A program made the translations under genes and the position numbers. A stretch of 64,000 nt of DNA, taken from NCBI RefSeq assembly GCF_039545135.1, contig NZ_BAABRU010000002.1, forward strand, positions 186,001 to 250,000, read 5' to 3'. Numbering within the stretch: position 1 is the stretch's first letter; each line of letters starts with the position of its first letter. Positions 8,142 through 16,203 of the stretch are shown here, in pieces. The stretch is from Herpetosiphon gulosus (GTDB lineage: Bacteria; Chloroflexota; Chloroflexia; Chloroflexales; Herpetosiphonaceae). Under the pieces are notes generated by a model. That model did not search any database. It saw only the letters and a list, made by a program, of their open reading frames with translations, and had not been told where the DNA came from.

Positions 8142-10694
8142 ATGCGACGTTCGCCACTTGCTCGGATTCGCAATGCCCTGCTGATTGGTTTGACGATTTC
8201 GTTATTGCTGATTGCAGGCGGTTTGGCATGGTTCTGGTGGACATTTGATCAAGCGCAGCGTCAAGCCCGTGCGATCAGTCCCAACGAACAACTGATTATT
8301 TACAGCGTGATCGGCGCGGCGGCAGTGGTTGGGGCATTAACCACCCTAATTATGACCATGCGCAGCGTGCGTCAAACCCGCAAGCCCTTTGAACAACTGC
8401 CAAGCGATTTCGACCCTGATCAAGTAATTGAATCAGGCAACTCGGGCGACCCGTTGATCGATAACACCTTGCAAAAAGTTGAGGCCTTGCGCAAAAATCT
8501 GTTAGCCCGCCAAACCAGCTTGACCCAACAAACTAGCCAATTCCAAACCGTTCAAGCTCGCCACGAAGCGGTTTTCAAACTGGCCCGCTTGCTCAACAGC
8601 ACCCTTGAGATCGAAACCTTGCTCAATGATTTTGTGCGTTCGTTGGTCAAAAAATTCGATCTTTCGTTTGTTGGGGTGGGCTTGATCGAAAATAGCAGCA
8701 TTGTGGTGCGCCATGGGGTTACGCGCAAAGCCGAGCAAATCGAATCGACCTCGACCTTGTGGCTAGCTCTCAGTGCCGGGATTGCTGCCGAAGCTGCCGC
8801 CGAAAGCCAGATTATCATCAAGCGCCAGCCGCCCTTTGATACTGCATTGCCCTCGCCCAGTACGGTTGGCACCCAAGTGGCCCACCCCTTGATGAATAGC
8901 GGCCATATTATCGGCGTGATGTTGAGCCAAAGCAGCCAAAAGCTCGATGAAGAAACCCTCAATCATCTGCGTGATATTGCTGAATTGCTGGCTTCATCGC
9001 TGAGCAATGCCCAACTATTTGCCAATGCCCGCGAACGCGCTACCAACTTGACGGCAATCAACGACTTGGCGCGGGCAATTAGCACCTCGCTCGATCTCAA
9101 ACGCATTTTGGATACAGCCCTTCAGCAAATTCGCCAGCTTATTCCCTACGATCAAGCTAGCGTTACCACCTATGATGTTGGCAGCAATATGTTTCAAGTG
9201 CTGGCGGCCAATGATGCTGATTATGGCATGTTGAGCGCTGGTCAAGAAACTGAGGGCAATGGCCCGTTGCGCACCGCCTACGAAGCAGGCCATCCGGTCT
9301 ATATCGCCAAAGTTGAGCATCATACAGGCCAGCCGTTGCAATTACCCTTTGCCGATGAAGCTCAATCGCTGTTGATTCAGCCGTTAACCACCGCCGATGT
9401 GCGTTTGGGCACGTTGAATTTGACCAGCCGCCGACCCAATGCCTTTGATGAACAACAAGTCAGCTTGTTGGGTGGCTTATCGCACTTTTTGACCACCGCT
9501 TTGGTCAACGGGCGCTTGTATAATCAACGTGCTCAAGCTTTACAACAACTTGAGCAAACCCAAGATCACCTGCTATTTGTCGAGAAATTACGGGCGCTCG
9601 GCGAATTAGCCAGCGGTGTTACCCACGATTTCAATAATTTGCTGGCAGGTATTTTGGGCAATGTGCAAGTCTTGATGGGTGAATTGCAAAACCCTGAGCA
9701 ACGCGAAACCCTGCGGGTAATTGAACGCGCTGCCAAAGATGGCGCAGAAACCGTCAAACGGATTCAACGCTTTGCCCGCAAGGACGATGGCGAAATTGAT
9801 GCGCCAGTTGAGTTGCACGAATTGGCCGAAGATGCACTTGACCTAACGCGGGTGCGTTGGCGTAACGCCGCCCAAGAACAAGGGGTCAACATCAAACTCC
9901 AACGCGAAATTCTGAATGTGCCGACGATACGTGGTCATGCTGCTGAATTGCGCGAAGTATTGACCAACTTGATCATCAATGCCGTTGATGCCATGCCCAC
10001 AGGCGGGATGTTGCGGGTGGCGACTGGTCAGCGTGGCTCGGAAGTGTTTGTGTCGGTCGCCGATAGTGGCATCGGCATGAGCGAAGAAGTTAAAGCGCGG
10101 ATCTTCGATCCCTTCTTTACGACCAAGGGCGAGCGTGGCAATGGCTTGGGGCTGGCAGTTTCGGCGGCAATCGTTTCACGCCATAGCGGGCGGATCGAAG
10201 TCCAAAGCATCGAAGGCCGTGGCACTAACTTCGCGATTTGGCTGCCAATGCTCGAAGTCGATTTTGCTCAAGTCGAAGCCACTGATGACGATGCACCGAG
10301 TGTCCGCGGCAGCATCTTGATTGTCGAAGACGAAGAGTTAGTGCGAATTGCCCTTAGTCGCATGTTGGCAGCATGGGGCCATGAAGTTGTTAGCGCCGAA
10401 AGTGGCCGCGATGCGCTTGCCAAATTCCGGCCTGGCATGTTCGATTTGGTGATCACCGACCTTGGTATGCCCGATATGATGGGCTGGGATGTGTTGCGGC
10501 TGATTCGCGAACGTGAGCATGGCATCCGCACGATGATGCTCTCAGGTTGGGCACGCCAGATCGATCCGGCTGAAGCCAAATTACGCGGAGCCGATGTGGT
10601 CGTCGCCAAGCCGTTTGATCAAGCGATTTTGCGCACGACTGTGGCGCATTTGCTGGCTGGCACGCTTGATCTTACCCCACGGGTGATTGCATAA
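8142..10694 (+). CDS. Hybrid sensor histidine kinase with GAF domains and C-terminal receiver
   Basis: Membrane-anchored hybrid two-component protein, 850 residues from the ATG at 8142. Two TM helices lie at about 10-35 and 48-70, followed by a short coiled coil. GAF-like domains cover about 140-290 and 300-465. In the dimerisation domain GVTHDFNN the phosphoacceptor is H495. The ATPase motifs are NLIINAVDAM (N box), VADSGIGM (G1), FDPFFTTK (F) and GNGLGLAVS (G2). The receiver domain starts near 725 with ILIVEDEE; its phosphoacceptor is D773 in TDLGMPD and its conserved lysine is in AKPF. Phosphate may be passed H to D internally. No separate response regulator adjoins, and the ligand is unknown. 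Confidence 0.93.
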   Translation: MRRSPLARIRNALLIGLTISLLLIAGGLAWFWWTFDQAQRQARAISPNEQLIIYSVIGAAAVVGALTTLIMTMRSVRQTRKPFEQLPSDFDPDQVIESGNSGDPLIDNTLQKVEALRKNLLARQTSLTQQTSQFQTVQARHEAVFKLARLLNSTLEIETLLNDFVRSLVKKFDLSFVGVGLIENSSIVVRHGVTRKAEQIESTSTLWLALSAGIAAEAAAESQIIIKRQPPFDTALPSPSTVGTQVAHPLMNSGHIIGVMLSQSSQKLDEETLNHLRDIAELLASSLSNAQLFANARERATNLTAINDLARAISTSLDLKRILDTALQQIRQLIPYDQASVTTYDVGSNMFQVLAANDADYGMLSAGQETEGNGPLRTAYEAGHPVYIAKVEHHTGQPLQLPFADEAQSLLIQPLTTADVRLGTLNLTSRRPNAFDEQQVSLLGGLSHFLTTALVNGRLYNQRAQALQQLEQTQDHLLFVEKLRALGELASGVTHDFNNLLAGILGNVQVLMGELQNPEQRETLRVIERAAKDGAETVKRIQRFARKDDGEIDAPVELHELAEDALDLTRVRWRNAAQEQGVNIKLQREILNVPTIRGHAAELREVLTNLIINAVDAMPTGGMLRVATGQRGSEVFVSVADSGIGMSEEVKARIFDPFFTTKGERGNGLGLAVSAAIVSRHSGRIEVQSIEGRGTNFAIWLPMLEVDFAQVEATDDDAPSVRGSILIVEDEELVRIALSRMLAAWGHEVVSAESGRDALAKFRPGMFDLVITDLGMPDMMGWDVLRLIREREHGIRTMMLSGWARQIDPAEAKLRGADVVVAKPFDQAILRTTVAHLLAGTLDLTPRVIA

Positions 10695-10722
10695 AGGATA
10701 GGGCCATTTGATTTGGGGCAAG

Positions 10723-10785
10723 CGGCTTGTGGTTGGTAGAAAATAGGTGGTATTCGATCTAATCATTCTACCGCTACAAGTCGCT
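10723..10785 (+). terminator. Long imperfect hairpin after the sensor kinase
   Basis: The arm at 10723-10742 (GCGGCTTGTGGTTGGTAGAA) pairs with 10766-10785 with a few mismatches. It lies 29 bases after the kinase stop and before the glmS promoter region, so it probably ends the kinase transcript, though there is no T tract. Confidence 0.5.
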
Positions 10786-10843
10786 CAGCACTTTGCTTCG
10801 ATTTTCGGAGATCCAAACGACTTCCCAAATTGACAATATGCAG

Positions 10844-10849
10844 TATAAT
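10844..10849 (+). promoter_or_regulatory. Candidate -10 element for the glmS transcript
   Basis: TATAAT preceded by G lies about 60 bases upstream of the predicted ribozyme cleavage site. A TTGACA at 10830 is only 8 bases away and cannot be its -35; at normal spacing the -35 is poor. Confidence 0.45.
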
Positions 10850-10910
10850 GCCCCAATCGTGGTAAAAGGCCATGGAATAGGGTAAGGAGCAACAACAGCT
10901 ATTCAACTTA

Positions 10911-11170
10911 AGCGCAACGGTCTGAATCATTGCGATTCAGAAAACGAGGTAGAGGTTCCTCGCCGCAGGGCGAGTGCTAACCTACAAACTCCAAGTTGGT
11001 GCGTGCGACTGGCGGCTCGAATAGCCTTCCCGTTGCTGTCCACGGAAACAGGCTTGGCTCAGTTCGTAGGGAAAAGCGAATAATCAGCGGATGCCTCTTG
11101 GGTACACCACAGCCCAAAAGGGTGCTGCAAAACTTGTTGGCAACAACGAGCACAATCAGCACCTTGTGGC
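10911..11170 (+). ncRNA. glmS self-cleaving ribozyme (glucosamine-6-phosphate-responsive), with insertion
   Basis: The glmS leader holds the ribozyme elements in order. AGCGC has its predicted cleavage between A10911 and G10912. P1 is CTGAATC/GATTCAG (10922-10928, 10934-10940) with loop ATTGC. ACGAGG follows, then P2.1 AGAGG (10951-10955) with CCTCT (11094-11098), the latter preceded by AGCGGATG. P3 is TTGGG/CCCAA (11098-11102, 11113-11117). P3.1 pseudoknot is CCACA (11107-11111) with TGTGG (11165-11169). P4 is GGTGCTG/CAGCACC (11121-11127, 11157-11163), and its inner stem 11133-11139/11144-11150 is capped by a GCAA tetraloop and flanked by CAAAA and CACAAT. These match the Thermoanaerobacter tengcongensis glmS ribozyme layout from memory. 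In that family GlcN6P triggers cleavage and lowers glmS expression. About 120 extra nucleotides (10958-11080) lie between the P2.1 strands. Confidence 0.88.
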
Positions 11171-11279
11171 CAGTTACATAGCAGCATGCCCCACCCCCGT
11201 TCATTGACGACACGGGTTGGTGCGGTGTGGTGCTATGTTGTGTTTTAGCTTACTTTTAATTTTCAAAGGATAGATATTT

Positions 11280-13124
11280 ATGTGCGGAATTGTTGGATAT
11301 GTTGGCCCACGCGAAGCAACTGATGTAATTGTGCGCGGCTTGGAGTTGCTGGAATATCGCGGCTACGATTCGGCGGGGATTGCCATTTTAGAGGATGCCG
11401 AATTTCAAATGCGTCGCTCAGTTGGCAAGTTGGTCAATTTGCGCCGCCGTTTGCATGCCGAGCCAACCGCTGGCCATCAAGGCATCGGCCACACCCGCTG
11501 GGCCACTCACGGCGCAGTTACCGAAGCTAATGCCCACCCTCATCGCGATAGTAGTGGCCGCGTGGTGGTGATTCAAAATGGGATTGTTGAGAACTATCTT
11601 GAACTCAAAGGCCGTTTGATTGAGCAAGGCATTACCTTCCACTCACAAACTGATACTGAAGTTATTGCCCAAATGCTTGGCTTATACACCGCCGAATATG
11701 GCGATTTTCAACGCGCCTTTGGTCAAGTAATGAGCGAACTGCGCGGTGGCAATGCGGTTGTGGCAATGGATCAAACTCAGCCTGATTTGATTTTGGCGGC
11801 ACGGATTGGCAACGCTGGCGCAGTCGTGATTGGTCATGGCGATGAGGAAAATTTCGTCGCCTCAGATTTGCCAGCAATCGTCGATTATACCCAGCACATG
11901 GTTTTTCTCGAAGACGGCGAAATGGCTTTAGTCCGCTCAACTGGCGTGGAATATATCAAACTCGATGGCACGCCAATCAGCAAAACAACGACTACGGTTG
12001 CTTGGGACCCGGTATCGGCAGCCAAAGGTGGCTACAAGCACTTTATGCATAAAGAGATTTTCGAGCAACCACGCACAACGACTGATACGCTCCGTGGACG
12101 GGTTGATCTCGAAACTGGGCGAATCGATCTTGATGGACTGAACTTGAGCGATGCGGAAATGCAACAGCTCGATTGCATCTATGCAGTAGCTTGTGGCACC
12201 GCTTGGCATGCCTGTTTGATCAACAAATATTTTATTGAAACCTTGGCCCGAGTACGGGTTGAAGTCGATTATGGCTCAGAATTTCGCTATCGCAACCCTG
12301 TGATGAACGAACGCACCTTGTTATTGGCCTTGACCCAATCGGGCGAAACCGTCGATACCTTGGCGGCAATGGCCGAAGCCCGCGAACAAGGCGTGAAAAG
12401 CGTGGCAATTTTGAATGCAATTGGCTCGCAAGCAGGACGCTTGGCCGATGGTGGTGCGATCTACATTCACTCAGGCCCAGAAATTTCGGTGGCCTCGACC
12501 AAAGTGTTTACTGGTATGTTGATGGCGGGCTATCTGTTTGCCCTACGCTTGGCCCAAGCCCGTGGCACACTGACCAGTGCCGAAATTCGCGAACACATCC
12601 AAGCGCTGATCGAAATTCCAGCTAAGATCGATACCATGCTCAAAGATACGGCAGTGTATGATCAACTCGCTGATCTCTATCATCACTCGACCGATATGCT
12701 CTACCTTGGGCGCTGGGTCAATGCCCCGATTGCGCTCGAAGGTGCGCTCAAAATGAAGGAAATTAGCTATATTCACGCTGAGGGCTACCCCGCAGGCGAG
12801 ATGAAGCACGGCCCGATTGCCTTGATCGACGAGCGTATGCCAGTGATCTGTATTGCAACCAAAGATCATGTGTACGAAAAGATGCTCTCGAACGTTGAGC
12901 AAGTAATGGCTCGTGGCGGCAAAGTGATTGCCTTGATCAATCCAAGCGATAAACTTGTGCGCTCCAAGGCTGATCATGTGATCGAAGTGCCCGAAACCAC
13001 TCCATTACTAGCAGCCGTTTTGAACGTTATTCCAATGCAACTCTTCTCGTATGCTATGGCCGTGCGGCGTGGTGCTGATGTTGACCAGCCCCGCAACCTT
13101 GCCAAATCGGTTACGGTGGAGTAA
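11280..13124 (+). CDS. glmS: Glutamine--fructose-6-phosphate aminotransferase (isomerising)
   Basis: Makes glucosamine-6-phosphate from fructose-6-phosphate and glutamine, the first step towards UDP-GlcNAc and peptidoglycan. The length, 614 residues, is typical. MCGIVGYVG gives the N-terminal cysteine nucleophile of the Ntn glutaminase domain, with HTRWATHG and NGIVENY following. Two SIS sugar-isomerase domains occupy roughly 285-425 and 455-595 (SQSGETVDT, EGYPAGEMKHGPIALI), and the chain ends DQPRNLAKSVTVE as expected. The ATG has AAAGGA nine bases upstream. Regulation is very probably by the ribozyme in its leader, which senses the enzyme's product. A hairpin follows directly, so the gene is transcribed alone. 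Confidence 0.97.
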   Translation: MCGIVGYVGPREATDVIVRGLELLEYRGYDSAGIAILEDAEFQMRRSVGKLVNLRRRLHAEPTAGHQGIGHTRWATHGAVTEANAHPHRDSSGRVVVIQNGIVENYLELKGRLIEQGITFHSQTDTEVIAQMLGLYTAEYGDFQRAFGQVMSELRGGNAVVAMDQTQPDLILAARIGNAGAVVIGHGDEENFVASDLPAIVDYTQHMVFLEDGEMALVRSTGVEYIKLDGTPISKTTTTVAWDPVSAAKGGYKHFMHKEIFEQPRTTTDTLRGRVDLETGRIDLDGLNLSDAEMQQLDCIYAVACGTAWHACLINKYFIETLARVRVEVDYGSEFRYRNPVMNERTLLLALTQSGETVDTLAAMAEAREQGVKSVAILNAIGSQAGRLADGGAIYIHSGPEISVASTKVFTGMLMAGYLFALRLAQARGTLTSAEIREHIQALIEIPAKIDTMLKDTAVYDQLADLYHHSTDMLYLGRWVNAPIALEGALKMKEISYIHAEGYPAGEMKHGPIALIDERMPVICIATKDHVYEKMLSNVEQVMARGGKVIALINPSDKLVRSKADHVIEVPETTPLLAAVLNVIPMQLFSYAMAVRRGADVDQPRNLAKSVTVE

Positions 13125-13134
13125 AGGTATTACA

Positions 13135-13169
13135 AGGCCGCCAAGTGCAACCTCTGTGCTTGGCGGCCT
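13135..13169 (+). terminator. Perfect 11-bp hairpin after glmS
   Basis: AGGCCGCCAAG (13135-13145) pairs with CTTGGCGGCCT (13159-13169), ten bases after the glmS stop. There is no T tract on the plus side, so it could instead be a 3' stabiliser. Confidence 0.6.
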
Positions 13170-13318
13170 CAAGCCGATTCAAGCGCCGATGATTTTAAGC
13201 TTTTCATTTGACCCTTGACCTGAACCCTAGCCCCTGACCCCTGTTATCTATCCGTGGTATACGAGTTGCAATTGGCTGATTTAGCACGAATTAACCACTA
13301 CATTAGCAGGGGGCAGCT

Positions 13319-14401
13319 ATGCAGCCAAGTATGCTTAATTTATTTAAACAAACATTTAAAGAGTGGGGCGATGATAAAGTGCCACGGCTCGGCGCAGCCT
13401 TGGCCTACTACACGGTATTTTCACTCGCTCCGCTGTTGATCATCGCGATTAGCATTGCGGGTTTGGTGTTTGACCAAGATGCCGCTCGCGGTGAGGTTAC
13501 GCGCCAATTAGCCACGTTGATTAATGACGATGCCGCCCAAGCGATCAACGAAATTATTCAGCAATCGAGCAACCAACATTCAGGCATTATCGGCACATTG
13601 ATTGGCGTGGCAACCTTGCTCTTTGGTGCTTCCGGCGTTTTTGGTCAGCTCAAGGATGCCATGAATACGATTTGGGGCGTAGAGCCAAAGCCTGGACGTG
13701 GGATTTGGGGCATTGTGCAGGAGCGCTTTTTCTCGTTCACGATGGTGCTGGGCGTAGGCTTTTTGCTCTTGGTTTCGCTGATTATCAGCACGTTGCTTGA
13801 GGCTGGCAAGAATTGGCTGTTTGGCGCAGAGATTGGGATTGTGTTTCAGATCGTCAATTTAATCGTTTCATTTGGCATTATCACGGTTGTGTTTGCCTTG
13901 CTATTTAAATTTTTGCCTGATGTTAAGATGGCTTGGCGTGATGTTTGGATTGGTGCAGCGCTCACAGCGTTGCTCTTCACAATCGGTAAATTTGCGATTG
14001 GCCAATATCTGAGCACCAGTAGCACCGCCTCGACCTTTGGCGCAGCTGGTTCATTAATTATTGTGTTGTTATGGGTCTATTATTCGAGCCAAATTCTCTT
14101 TATTGGAGCCGAACTGACCCAAGTTTATGCCAATATGTATGGCTCACACGTGCAACCCGATGATGATGCCGTAGCCGTAACCGCCGCTGCTCGGGCCGAA
14201 CAAGGCTTGAGTAACCCTGATTCGCCACGTGATCAGCGTACACCGCGACCGAAATTGGCCGCCAGTAAGCCACAAATTATCGTCACTGAACGCTTTAAAT
14301 CATTGGAGAAACAACGCTATTTGGCAGCAGTTTTGGGCTTTTTGCTGGCAGTTCTGGCGGGGGCATTTAAGAGTTTAATCAACGATAAATCGCCATCGTA
14401 A
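13319..14401 (+). CDS. YihY/BrkB family inner-membrane protein
   Basis: Integral membrane protein of the YihY/virulence factor BrkB family (UPF0761). The early motif VPRLGAALAYYTVFSLAPLL and the later FGAAGSLIIVLLWVYYSSQI are diagnostic. Around six TM helices fall within residues 1-270. The C-terminal 90 residues are an extra hydrophilic segment ending in another hydrophobic helix (YLAAVLGFLLAVLAGAF). ATG start after AGGGGG. The function of the family is not settled; older annotation as ribonuclease BN is an error of naming. Standalone gene. Confidence 0.9.
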   Translation: MQPSMLNLFKQTFKEWGDDKVPRLGAALAYYTVFSLAPLLIIAISIAGLVFDQDAARGEVTRQLATLINDDAAQAINEIIQQSSNQHSGIIGTLIGVATLLFGASGVFGQLKDAMNTIWGVEPKPGRGIWGIVQERFFSFTMVLGVGFLLLVSLIISTLLEAGKNWLFGAEIGIVFQIVNLIVSFGIITVVFALLFKFLPDVKMAWRDVWIGAALTALLFTIGKFAIGQYLSTSSTASTFGAAGSLIIVLLWVYYSSQILFIGAELTQVYANMYGSHVQPDDDAVAVTAAARAEQGLSNPDSPRDQRTPRPKLAASKPQIIVTERFKSLEKQRYLAAVLGFLLAVLAGAFKSLINDKSPS

Positions 14402-14599
14402 CATGCGCGAGATCGTTACAAAACAGCGGGGCGTTGGCTCCGCTTATTTATTTTAGGCTGGTGAGTGATGGTTGGGGGCTTATCTGATTTCATGATACCA
14501 TGCGCGACAACCCCGAGTCAATCGGCAATTCGATCAGTAGACAAACCTGCGTGGCTGGCCTACGATAGCCGTTCAAGCCATCAAAGAGGAGTGTATGCT

Positions 14600-15019
14600 A
14601 TGACCGACCTGCGGCAGTCAGAAGAAGCATATCAAGTCGAACGTGATCGTCAGCGTATGGAGCGTGAATTGCATGAAGCCAAATTGGCTAACCGTGAGTT
14701 GCGCCGTCGGCTTGAGAAGGTTCAACAACAACTCAATGAAACGTCGAGCGCCTATAATAAAACTGTTAAAAATATGCTCGATATGATTCGTGAGAATAAT
14801 GAATTAACCGTTGAGTGTGAACGTTTACGTTGGTACACTGGGCGCTACGATAGCGAACACATTCGCGTTGAAACCAAACAATTACCCAGACTTAGCCCCG
14901 ATGAGGCCCGCGCGATTCGCAAGGCCATGGCGCGTTTGCATCACCCCGATATCGGCGGTAGCATCGAACGCATGCAATTGTGGAATAGTCTGTTGGATCA
15001 GATTGAGCAAGGAAACTAG
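14600..15019 (+). CDS. Coiled-coil protein ending in a partial J-domain-like segment
   Basis: 139 residues from the ATG at 14600, which has AGAGGAG eight bases upstream; the frame is open 45 codons further up but without support. Residues 5-78 are a strongly charged heptad-like coiled coil. The C-terminus LSPDEARAIRKAMARLHHPD at about 98-117 continues IGGSIERMQLWNSLLDQIEQ, which resembles helix II, the HPD loop and helix III of a DnaJ domain, with HPD at 115-117. A full J-domain would need helix I, which is not evident. It may therefore be an Hsp70 co-factor or just an HPD look-alike. It lies 15 bases before rsmI and is probably co-transcribed with it. Confidence 0.7.
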   Translation: MTDLRQSEEAYQVERDRQRMERELHEAKLANRELRRRLEKVQQQLNETSSAYNKTVKNMLDMIRENNELTVECERLRWYTGRYDSEHIRVETKQLPRLSPDEARAIRKAMARLHHPDIGGSIERMQLWNSLLDQIEQGN

Positions 15020-15034
15020 CGACGAAGGAAGGTT

Positions 15035-15928
15035 ATGGCTGTACTGTATGTGGTCGCCACTCCGATTGGTAACCTTGAAGATATTAGCCCACGTGGCTTG
15101 CGGATTTTGCAAGAGGTTGGCTTGATTGCCGCCGAAGATACCCGCCACACCCGCAAATTATTGCAACGCTATCAGATTGAAACTCGTTTGATCGCTTACC
15201 ACGAGCATAACAAACTAGCCCGTTTGGATACAATTTTGCTGGCTTTGGCCAATGGCGATGCTGTGGCTTTGGTCAGCGATGCTGGCACACCAGCGATCTC
15301 CGACCCTGGCTACGAGCTAGTTGGTGCGGTAATCGAGGCTGGATTTGCGGTTGTGCCAATTCCTGGGCCAAGCGCGGTAATTACTGGCTTGAGCGCTTCG
15401 GGCCTGCCAACCGATCGCTTTTATTATTTGGGCTTTCCGCCGCGCCGTTCCAAGGAGCGTTGTGCGTTGTTCAGCGAAGTTGTTGATATTCCAGCAACCT
15501 TGGTGCTGTATGAAGCGCCGCATCGGATTTGCGAAAGTTTGGCCGATGCCCTCAGCGTTTTGGGCGATCGCCCGGCTGCCGTAGCCCGTGAATTAACTAA
15601 ACTGCATGAGCAATTTGTGCGTGGCACGCTCAGCGAATTATTAGCCCATTTCAATGCAACCGAACCACGCGGCGAATTTGTGCTGATGATCGGCGGAGCC
15701 ACGCGGCCTACCAAACGCAAACCAACCAGTACTTCAACCAATGAGTTTGGGGTGGCGGTTACAACCGATGAAGCTCCAGTTGTTGTCGATTGGGATTTGA
15801 TTCGGAGTGAGTTGCAACGGCTACGCGCCGAAGGCTGGACTGGAACCAAGGCTGCCAAACATCTGGCTAAACACTATGAGCTTGATCGCCATCAAGTGTA
15901 TAACGAATGGAGCAACTTGCCAGAATAA
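15035..15928 (+). CDS. rsmI: 16S rRNA (cytidine1402-2'-O)-methyltransferase
   Basis: SAM-dependent methyltransferase of the tetrapyrrole-methylase fold that modifies C1402 in the decoding centre of 16S rRNA. LYVVATPIGNLEDISPRGL at the N-terminus, AAEDTRHTRKLL near residue 34, SDAGTPAISDPGYELV near 81 and FYYLGFPPRR near 130 are hallmark RsmI segments. Length is typical (297). The C-terminal extension carries the usual small helical domain. ATG start after AAGGAAGG, directly downstream of the coiled-coil gene. Confidence 0.95.
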   Translation: MAVLYVVATPIGNLEDISPRGLRILQEVGLIAAEDTRHTRKLLQRYQIETRLIAYHEHNKLARLDTILLALANGDAVALVSDAGTPAISDPGYELVGAVIEAGFAVVPIPGPSAVITGLSASGLPTDRFYYLGFPPRRSKERCALFSEVVDIPATLVLYEAPHRICESLADALSVLGDRPAAVARELTKLHEQFVRGTLSELLAHFNATEPRGEFVLMIGGATRPTKRKPTSTSTNEFGVAVTTDEAPVVVDWDLIRSELQRLRAEGWTGTKAAKHLAKHYELDRHQVYNEWSNLPE

Positions 15929-15989
15929 GACCAACTGCTTTGAAACTTGTTCATGATGCTCTTAGCCAATATTTTGGGATGATAATAAT

Positions 15990-16062
15990 CCACGGGATAT
16001 ATTTTAGGGGGTGCAGGGGGATGAAAACCCCTGTGTTTCCCTCCAGGGGAGGGACGGAAGGG
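15990..16062. other. Structured G-rich intergenic segment
   Basis: The gap after rsmI holds several G runs on the plus strand (GGGGG at two places, GGGG, GGG) interleaved with C runs. These allow small hairpins such as TCCCTCC pairing with GGGGAGGGA, or possibly a G-quadruplex. A 66-codon open frame here has no ribosome site and is not called. The rest of 15929-16203 shows nothing. Confidence 0.35.
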
Positions 16063-16203
16063 TGGCGAATTCGAGTTGAAGCAAAAAGCTGTAGATTGCC
16101 AGAATAAGCCCAAAGTCGCACGGTTAGTAGCTCATTTAAGGCGTATGATTAAGCTTGGAACTAATTTGGACTGCCCTGAGCAGTGTGTGATGAAAGGTCA
16201 TCC

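Noticed and set aside
10830-10849. TTGACA plus TATAAT before glmS as a promoter pair
   Set aside because: Only eight bases separate the hexamers, far too short for sigma-70; only the -10 is retained.
10996-11213. Open frames on both strands across the glmS leader
   Set aside because: They fall within the ribozyme structure, lack ribosome sites and show no protein-like composition.
13200-13250. Telomere-like CCCTTGACC/TGAACCC/TAGCCCC text before the BrkB gene
   Set aside because: Short, degenerate and single-copy in the window; not enough to call a repeat.
13319-14401. Ribonuclease BN annotation for the BrkB-type gene
   Set aside because: Family has six TM helices and is unrelated to the true RNase BN/Z; the nuclease label is historical.
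14465-14599. Upstream extension of the coiled-coil protein
   Set aside because: No ribosome site, and composition changes abruptly at the ATG at 14600, which has AGAGGAG in place.
15907-16107. 66-codon open frame after rsmI
   Set aside because: It overlaps the rsmI end, lacks a ribosome site and runs through the G-rich structured segment.
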